A DNA stretch of 64,000 nucleotides from Monocercomonoides exilis (Eukaryota; Preaxostyla; Oxymonadida; Polymastigidae). Of this stretch, positions 58,357 through 64,000 are shown in pieces. The stretch is taken from NCBI GenBank assembly GCA_001643675.2, contig LSRY02000018.1:186001-250000 (forward strand). The letters run 5' to 3'. The notes under the pieces are model-generated. The model saw nothing but the letters and a program-made list of their open reading frames with translations, did not search any database and had not been told where the DNA came from. Position 1 is the first letter of the stretch. Each line of letters begins with the position of its first letter. Both the position numbers and the translations under genes were made by a program.

Positions 58357-59891
58357 AATGCGAAATTACAAAAAGTTTAAAAAGAAATAAATAAAAATCC
58401 AAATTCAAACAATTCCATAAAAAAGAGGAGAGAAAAAGAAAAAGAGCTTATTTATATCAAACATTCTTAATAAATCTGTCTTTCAGTGTTAATTCCACTG
58501 GGTTTAAGAATGTGGCATAAAGTGTATCCAATGACATGTAACGGACATCACTCATCGAATACAGACCAACCACAACATCTGTTATTTCAAAAAAAAGTAT
58601 TAGAAAAGTTATTTTCGAAAGAAATAAAGAAGAATATCATAAAAAAATAGTTAAAAAAAGAAAGAAAGAAAGAAAAGAAAGACTAATATTCTACAATAAT
58701 TCACATGATCCGCCTCCATCCTCCTTCTTCTTCTCCTCTTCCTCCACTTTATCCCCCTCTTTCAATCACACACTGTTTTCATTCACCAGCGGAATAGCCG
58801 AAATGGAAGAGAGAGAAAGCTGTCTCAACACATCGATTGTTCTGTGACGAAGCGTCATCGACACAACGGTCGAATACGAACCAAGATTCAGCTCTCGCAG
58901 CGTCCGGTCCAGCAAAGGCGTTTGGATTTGCCACTGTTGTTTATTTGTGTTTATTTGCGTTCATTTTTGTTTTGTTTTGTTTGTTTTTTTTATGGATAAA
59001 AGGATGATGGGGAAATATATGAAGAATGAGCCAAACATTACAAAGAAAGAAAGAAAGAAAGAAAGAAATACGCAGACAGGAAATTTTGTGGGAAAAAAAA
59101 AGAAAGAAAGAACAATGTAAAAACAAAACTTTTATTTTGAAATAAAAGTTTCATACTTTTGACACAAAATATCGCAGAATTCTTGCATGAGTCAATATAT
59201 GAAGAACAGTGTTCGTAGCAGGATCAAAAAGAGGGCATCTGTGGACTTTATGCTGCAACAGCACTTCAATTGTGTTAAACAATGATGCATCATAATGGCA
59301 CACAATAAATGGAGGCCGTGCTAAAAAATTAGCGATGAATTTAAAATTTTTAAGCTGAACTCAGAAAAAATCAATTTTAATAAATTCAAACAAATGGAAA
59401 TATTTTGATGCAATTTTGATGGCTCTTTTCCCCTTTCTGCTAAAAGGATGGCTTTTCGCTTCTTTTTCTTCATCTGCCTCCATTCACGAATAGTAATCGT
59501 GCGAAGTGATTTTTCCAAAGTAACTTCATCCATTTCATCAAATAAATGCAAAAACATTTCTATGAAGTCGGTCACTGTAAGCATCCCTATGAATTCTAAT
59601 CTTTCGTTGTCCCAAAGAGGAGCTGAAGTGACTCCTATCCATCAGCAACCAGCAAAGAAAAGAGTAAAAAGAAAGGAATAATAACATGTTCAAACCGTTT
59701 TCCTGCAATGCATGAAACGCTTGGCTTATAGTAAGACTGACATCGATTATTATTACCTTCCCACTTTCTGGAACAAGTTCATAAGCTGTATGAGACTTTA
59801 AAAAATCCTGAATTGGTATTAATTCATTTTTAATATCTGCATTAAGCATATTATTTTCGGTTTCTTGATTGCTTTTACTTTCATCTCGCAT
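56472..59891 (-). CDS. SNF4: AMP-activated protein kinase gamma subunit (SNF4-like), seven exons
   Basis: Energy-sensing regulatory subunit of the SNF1/AMPK complex; four CBS motifs bind adenine nucleotides. Exons: 59891-59696, 59634-59392, 59320-59157, 58933-58774, 58578-58463, 58230-56826, 56533-56472. All phases close: 2,346 nt, 781 residues, ATG to TAA. Family landmarks: AYELVPESGKVIIIDVSLTI and SAPLWDNERLEFIGMLTVTD (CBS1), CHYDASLFNTIEVLLQHKVH with HILTHARILRYF (CBS2), VVSMTLRHRTIDVLRQL and VVVGLYSMSDVRYM (CBS3), DEPLKSVLGKLAKHNIHRL and GIISVNDILRFF (CBS4). Exon 6 inserts about 400 residues of Ser/Pro/Thr low-complexity sequence between CBS3 and CBS4, which makes the protein about twice the usual length. 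Introns are 61, 71, 223, 195, 232 and 292 nt. Confidence 0.92.
56583..56694 (+). repeat. AATG / AATA tetranucleotide microsatellite
   Basis: About seven AATG units grade into about twenty AATA units. Lies inside the last intron of the AMPK gamma gene (56534-56825). Confidence 0.95.
58313..58358 (+). repeat. AAAT microsatellite
   Basis: About eleven AAAT units in the intron between exons 5 and 6 of the AMPK gamma gene. AAAG repeats sit in two further introns (about 58655-58680 and 59040-59068). Confidence 0.9.
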
Positions 59892-60076
59892 AGCAAGATT
59901 GTTATTTTCAACAATTTTCTAAAAGAAATAAAAATATAAATTCTTATGGTTATAATATTTCTTTCATAGTGTTCAATAACATTCAAAAGTATTATATTTA
60001 TGCAAAAATGTTATTATTTGAAGAAACCCATTTTTGTAGTTGAAAAAGTCTGGAATATGGTTATAAGATCTAAGAA
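59892..60076. promoter_or_regulatory. Shared 185-bp upstream region of AMPK gamma and fimbrin
   Basis: The two ATGs (59891 on minus, 60077 on plus) are head to head with only 185 bp between them, so both promoters must lie here or overlap the genes. AT-rich. A CTTTTAG-type acceptor at 59922 on minus leaves open a 5'-UTR intron for AMPK gamma. No defined elements identified. Confidence 0.5.
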
Positions 60077-61940
60077 ATGTCAACTCAAATACCAGGCCAA
60101 CATAAAGGAGACCATGGTATATTTTTATGATTTGTTCATCATTTAATTAATGCTTTTATTAAAGTGACAAAGATGGAGGGCCCAACAGGCTATCACTCCT
60201 ATTCTGAAGAGGAGAAAACTGCCTTTGTTGAGTTTATCAACATGCATCTTTCTGGAGATCCTGATCTTGAGGGAGTTGTGCCCATTGATTCATCAGGTGA
60301 TGATATTTTTAAAAAGGTGCACGATGGTATTCTCCTCTCGAAAATGATCAATGTTGCAAAGGAAGGAGCACTTGGTTTGGCTAACACAATTTTTTCAGCA
60401 ATTAATAAACCATTTAATGAAACAAATTTGCTTTGACTAGATGAACGTGCACTGACAAAAAAGAAGTTAAACATCTACAACATTCAAGCAAATCAATGCC
60501 TTTGCATTAACTCTGCTAAGGCTATTGGTGTGCTGCTTCTTTTTGTTTCATTTTTAACTGTTCTAATTTCAATGTATTCTTTCAGGTTGTAGCGTTGTTA
60601 ACATTGGAGCTCAAGATATTATTGAAGGAAGACCAATGCTTGTATTTGCTCTTATGTGGCAGATTATCAGAGTTTGAAACTGAAAGCAATTAAACAGAGA
60701 GAAGTCTTATAATTTTGCATTTGCTTTGTTTGCACTTTTTTTTTAACAGATCAAATTGACAAGCAAAATCAATCTGAAGGATCATCCTGAACTGTATCGT
60801 TTGTTGGAAGATGGTGAAACAATCGAAGACTTTTTGAAAATGCCACCTGAGCACATCTTGCTGAGATGGTTCAACTATCATTTGAAAGCAGCCAACCACT
60901 CTCGTCGCGTGACAAATTTCACAACAGATGTGCAGGATGGAGAAAACTACATCGTCCTTCTTCATCAAATTGCCCCAACACACTGCGACCTCTCAGGATT
61001 AGAAGACACAGACCCACTTAAGCGAGGTGAGTTTATTCTGTCCGGAGCTGAGAAGCTTGGTGTGAAGAGGTTTATTAAGCCAGCTGACATTGCATCAGGA
61101 AACAACAAACTGAACATGTCGTTCACCGCACAGCTGTTCAACATGTGGCCTGCACTTGCACCACTGGAGACGATGGATGACAAATTGAAGATTCTGATTG
61201 AAGAAGACGATTCGGCTGAAAACAGAGAAGAGAGATCGTTCAGAAACTGGATGAACAATGTTGGAATTGAGACGTATGTGAACAACCTGTTCACTGATCT
61301 GAAAGACGGATATGTTCTGCTCCAGCTTCTGGACAAGTTGCAACCAGGAAGCGTTGCATGGTCTAAAGTCAACAAGCCACCAGTCAAGATTGTGTTCAAG
61401 ATGAACGAGAACACAAAATATGCAATTTTGCTTGCAACAGCACAGGGTTGCTCGCTTGTGGGCATTGGAGGTGCTGATATCTCAAGAGGACATCGTCAGT
61501 TCACATTGGCCATCACATGGCAGCTGAGAAGAATGTATATGATGTCATATCTGCAGGAGCTTGCAAAGAAACAAGGAAAGCCTGCATACACAGAACAGAG
61601 TATTCTTGCAGAAGCGAACGAGAAAGTGCAAAAAGCAGGAAAGACATCAATGATCACTGGATACAACGACCCATCCATCAAAACATCCCGCTTCCTTTGG
61701 GATCTTATTGGCACGATTGAGCCACGCGCTATTGACGAAGAATTGTACCGCACAGGAGGCGAAGGAGAAGAAGAGAAGAAAGACAATGAAATGAATGCCA
61801 AATATGCTATTGCTGCTGCACGCAAGATCGGATGCTCCATCTTCTGCTTGTGGGAAGATATTGTTGAAGTGAACCCGAAGATGATTCTGACGATGGTTGG
61901 TTCAATTATTGCTGAAGGGCACAAGGTGACCGAAGAGTAG
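60077..61940 (+). CDS. Fimbrin/plastin, four CH domains, no EF hands, five exons
   Basis: Actin-bundling protein. Exons 60077-60116, 60165-60374, 60441-60527, 60586-60671 and 60750-61940, with introns of 48, 66, 58 and 78 nt, all GT-AG with phases that close: 1,614 nt, 537 residues, stop TAG. CH1 is at residues 24-141 ([48 protein letters not shown]). CH2 is about 165-275 ([36 protein letters not shown]). CH3 is about 300-410 ([19 protein letters not shown]). CH4 is about 422-530 ([27 protein letters not shown]). Only about 23 residues precede CH1, so the calcium-binding EF-hand pair of animal plastins is absent, as in other EF-less fimbrins. An apparent in-frame TGA at 60433-60435 lies in the 66-nt intron. 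Confidence 0.95.
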
Positions 61941-62605
61941 AAAATAGAATGAGTTAAAAGTTGTGTTTTTGAAAATGTTATGTTTTGTAGTTTGCTTCCA
62001 TTGTTTATGCTGTTTTGGCATTTGTAATCTCTTTATTTAATTAATGCCTCTTTTTTAATTTTTTTTTAAATGTTATGTTAAATTTTATTTCGTGACACAT
62101 TGAACCTAGGCGCTTCAATAGTTTTTATTTTTTCATAAAACACCCAACTTTTTTAGATGTAAATATTGGAGAATTATTATGAATTATGAAAATATTTTTT
62201 AAAAAGGAAAAAATTTGAAAAACAAAAGAGAAGAAGAAGAAAAATAACGATAAGATTTTCAAGGAAAGAAATTCGTTTTCCCTCATTTCTTAACCTCTCT
62301 AAAAGAAAGATGAAATAGATCTTATGATGGGATATTCTTCGAATAAAAATTTTCTCTTCCATTTTTAACTTCATGTTTAAAAATGAATTAAAAGAAAATA
62401 CATTGCCTAGTTCTTTTATGAGTTTGCATGTGCTCTTTGTTTCAGAAATCTTGTTGAAATCGTTCTATTTCTATGATATTTTTATAACATAAAAATATTA
62501 CACTCCAACTTAATTGTTTCTAACATTGATGAATTTAAACTGTTCATAGTTAGCTCTCAATCCAAACAGGATTTTTTTACAGAATCAATCAAAACTCTTC
62601 TCAAA
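61941..62605. other. Intergenic, AT-rich
   Basis: 3' region of fimbrin and 5' region of the next gene. Nothing else seen. Confidence 0.5.
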
Positions 62606-63484
62606 ATGATTAACAGCACAAACGGAAGAAACAAGGAATTGGAAAAGCAAAGCATTTTTGAACGAATTTCAAACGAACATCATCCAGAATCCTTTGAACA
62701 TCCAACATCACCAAATGAAAAAACATTGTTATTACTGCTCGAGAAAACCACTGATGCTTTGATGAGAGAAAAGCAGAAAAATTTGCAATTGCGCATAAAA
62801 ATCGCAGAACTTCAGAGAGAAAATTCATTGCTTAAGCAATTAAAGGAATCACAAAAATATGGAGATGCTTCAAGCGAAGCATGCATGGATGTTCATTTTC
62901 ATGAAACTACCAATCAACAATTGAACAATGTTTCATCACAAAGATTTCAATTCAAATCTTCGTCTTCAACAGAACAATGTGATCAAACTAAGATGGCTAT
63001 TTCCAGCCAACCATATGTTCATTCACCTCATCTACCTCAAAAAGCATCTTCAAAGTTTGAGTTTCATACAAATCCTGATCCTCTTCATACCCCTCCTTTA
63101 CCAATTAGCTCATTGAAAAATGAACTGAAACAAAAAACTTTTTCCCACATTAAAGCAAGCAATCCTCTTTCATCTCCAATGTCTCCCGATATACGAAAAT
63201 ACGAAAGTTCATTTCTTCGTTCACCAAAAACTTCAACATTTCATTCTCCATTAAGATCGTCCACTTCTGAAATAAGTTCAACTTCAATACAATCAAGACA
63301 TATCCATCCTTCAGTTGACTCTCCTTCTTCAATTTTGTCATCTTCACGCAAAAGTTCAATTGAAGAAAGCCCTTTCGCAACAAAAATTTCACAAAATGAA
63401 AGAAGGAAAGCACTAAAAAATGAAAGTGAAAGACTTTCGGAATATTTTGAAGAGCTAAAAGCTCACTTTCTCGATGAGACATAA
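62606..63484 (+). CDS. Ser/Pro-rich coiled-coil protein, unknown
   Basis: 292 residues, ATG to TAA, single exon. A coiled coil lies at about residues 42-85 (LLLEKTTDALMREKQKNLQL then RIKIAELQRENSLLKQ). The rest is a Ser/Pro/Thr-rich disordered region with many SP sites (SPMSPD, RSPKTS, HSPLRS, SPFATK), typical of proline-directed (CDK/MAPK) phosphorylation targets. It ends in a short charged helix (RKALKNESERLSEYFEELKA). A cytoskeletal or centrosomal adaptor would fit this architecture, but no family is recognised. Confidence 0.7.
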   Translation: MINSTNGRNKELEKQSIFERISNEHHPESFEHPTSPNEKTLLLLLEKTTDALMREKQKNLQLRIKIAELQRENSLLKQLKESQKYGDASSEACMDVHFHETTNQQLNNVSSQRFQFKSSSSTEQCDQTKMAISSQPYVHSPHLPQKASSKFEFHTNPDPLHTPPLPISSLKNELKQKTFSHIKASNPLSSPMSPDIRKYESSFLRSPKTSTFHSPLRSSTSEISSTSIQSRHIHPSVDSPSSILSSSRKSSIEESPFATKISQNERRKALKNESERLSEYFEELKAHFLDET

Positions 63485-63654
63485 ATTAATTTATTGTTTT
63501 TGTATTTTTTATGTGCAATTAAATGCATATTACTGTGTATATTTAGTGGATTTTATTCAAAAATTTTTAAAGAAAAGATCATTTGCTTTATAATATATAT
63601 TTTGTTTGGATTGAAATCTTAAAATAATATTGTTTCAAAGGAGGATATCACCAT
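63485..63654. other. Short intergenic region
   Basis: 170 bp, AT-rich, nothing seen. Confidence 0.5.
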
Positions 63655-64000
63655 ATGAGTGCCTCCTATTCTCAAGGTATTTGTAATATTTTTTCATATC
63701 AAAAACCGATAAAAAATTCCTGTAAATATTATTTCAGATTCTGAAAGTCGTTTGCAACAAAAAGGAATTGCTTCTTCTCCAGATCACATAATGGAAATAT
63801 CTCCACCTTTATTCATCCGCCAAAATTCAAAGGTAGCATCAAGAACCAATTCTAAACCTTCAAATAGAACGATACCACAAGAAACGCCTCAATCTTCGAT
63901 TCTTTCAACTCCACATAATAGCGGAGTAGTAAACCACAAATTGAGAGAAGCAAATGATTCAAGATATGCATTGTCATTAAACAAGTCGAAATTGGAAGAA
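63655..64000 (+). CDS. Partial gene, Ser/Pro-rich protein, runs off the window
   Basis: Exon 1, 63655-63676, encodes MSASYSQ plus one base. A 61-nt intron (63677-63737, GTATTT...TTTCAG) follows. Exon 2 from 63738 is open to the window end: DSESRLQQKGIASSPDHIME, then ISPPLFIRQNSK and several SP/TP sites. The style resembles the preceding gene, so the two may be related neighbours. No family recognised. Confidence 0.6.

Noticed and set aside
60433-60435. In-frame TGA in the highly conserved fimbrin gene
   Set aside because: It lies inside a 66-nt GT-AG intron (60375-60440). Splicing restores [14 protein letters not shown], which fits the family.
1-64000. Non-standard genetic code (stop codons as Gln or Trp), suggested by in-frame stops at 39576, 41225 and 24962
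   Set aside because: Well-supported genes here end with TAA (AMPK gamma, eIF4A-like), TAG (fimbrin) and TGA (Pmp-like, three-exon gene), and none contains an internal stop once spliced.

Overview
This is nuclear DNA of a unicellular eukaryote. It is AT-rich. Where exons can be joined, the introns are GT-AG and mostly short (48-80 nt in several genes, 100-300 nt in others). TAA, TAG and TGA all end recognisable genes, so the standard genetic code applies. The gene content (a giant chlamydial-Pmp-like beta-helix surface protein with a cytosolic kinase-like tail, a membrane-anchored S41-like peptidase, an EF-hand-less four-CH-domain fimbrin, an AMPK gamma subunit, and Merlin and pogo relics) suggests a metamonad, most likely an oxymonad of the Blattamonas/Monocercomonoides kind. 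That placement is an inference from gene families.

Layout. 1-3.1 kb: a heavily decayed coding region. 4.45-26.84 kb: a giant inverted duplication (palindrome) with a 105-bp spacer at 17767-17871. Each arm carries, from the centre outwards, a long gene for a signal peptide + S41 peptidase-like ectodomain + transmembrane segment + low-complexity tail, then a short second ORF, then a pogo-type transposase relic at the outer end. The left arm alone holds a 4.3-kb insertion made of two adjacent transposon-like elements (5459-6158 and 6163-9782), each with its own terminal inverted repeats and separated by AATT copies. The right arm keeps the empty site. 27.15-28.05 kb: a dead Merlin/IS1595-type transposase. 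29.8-38.0 kb: one intronless 2,720-residue Pmp-like surface protein with a pseudokinase tail. 39.4-42.0 kb: a Ser/Lys/Glu-rich gene interrupted by stops and a frameshift. 43.4-44.7 kb: a divergent eIF4A-like protein whose helicase motifs are damaged. 46.0-48.5 kb: a three-exon gene of unknown function. 49.2-50.1 kb: a perfect foldback element. 51.3-53.5 kb: an intact spliced DDE-type transposase-like gene with a hairpin at its 3' end. 56.5-59.9 kb: a seven-exon AMPK gamma gene, head to head with a five-exon fimbrin gene (60.1-61.9 kb). 62.6-64 kb: two Ser/Pro-rich genes, the second cut by the window end.

How it fits together. The housekeeping genes on the right (AMPK gamma, fimbrin) are normal, well-spliced genes. 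The left and middle parts are a mobile-element-rich, duplicating region that houses two very large predicted surface proteins: an S41-like ectodomain and a Pmp-like beta-helix ectodomain, each with one membrane span and a long cytosolic tail. The most unusual items are the 22-kb palindrome with near-identical central arms, the eIF4A-like protein that has lost catalytic motifs, and the unclassified DDE-type transposase gene.
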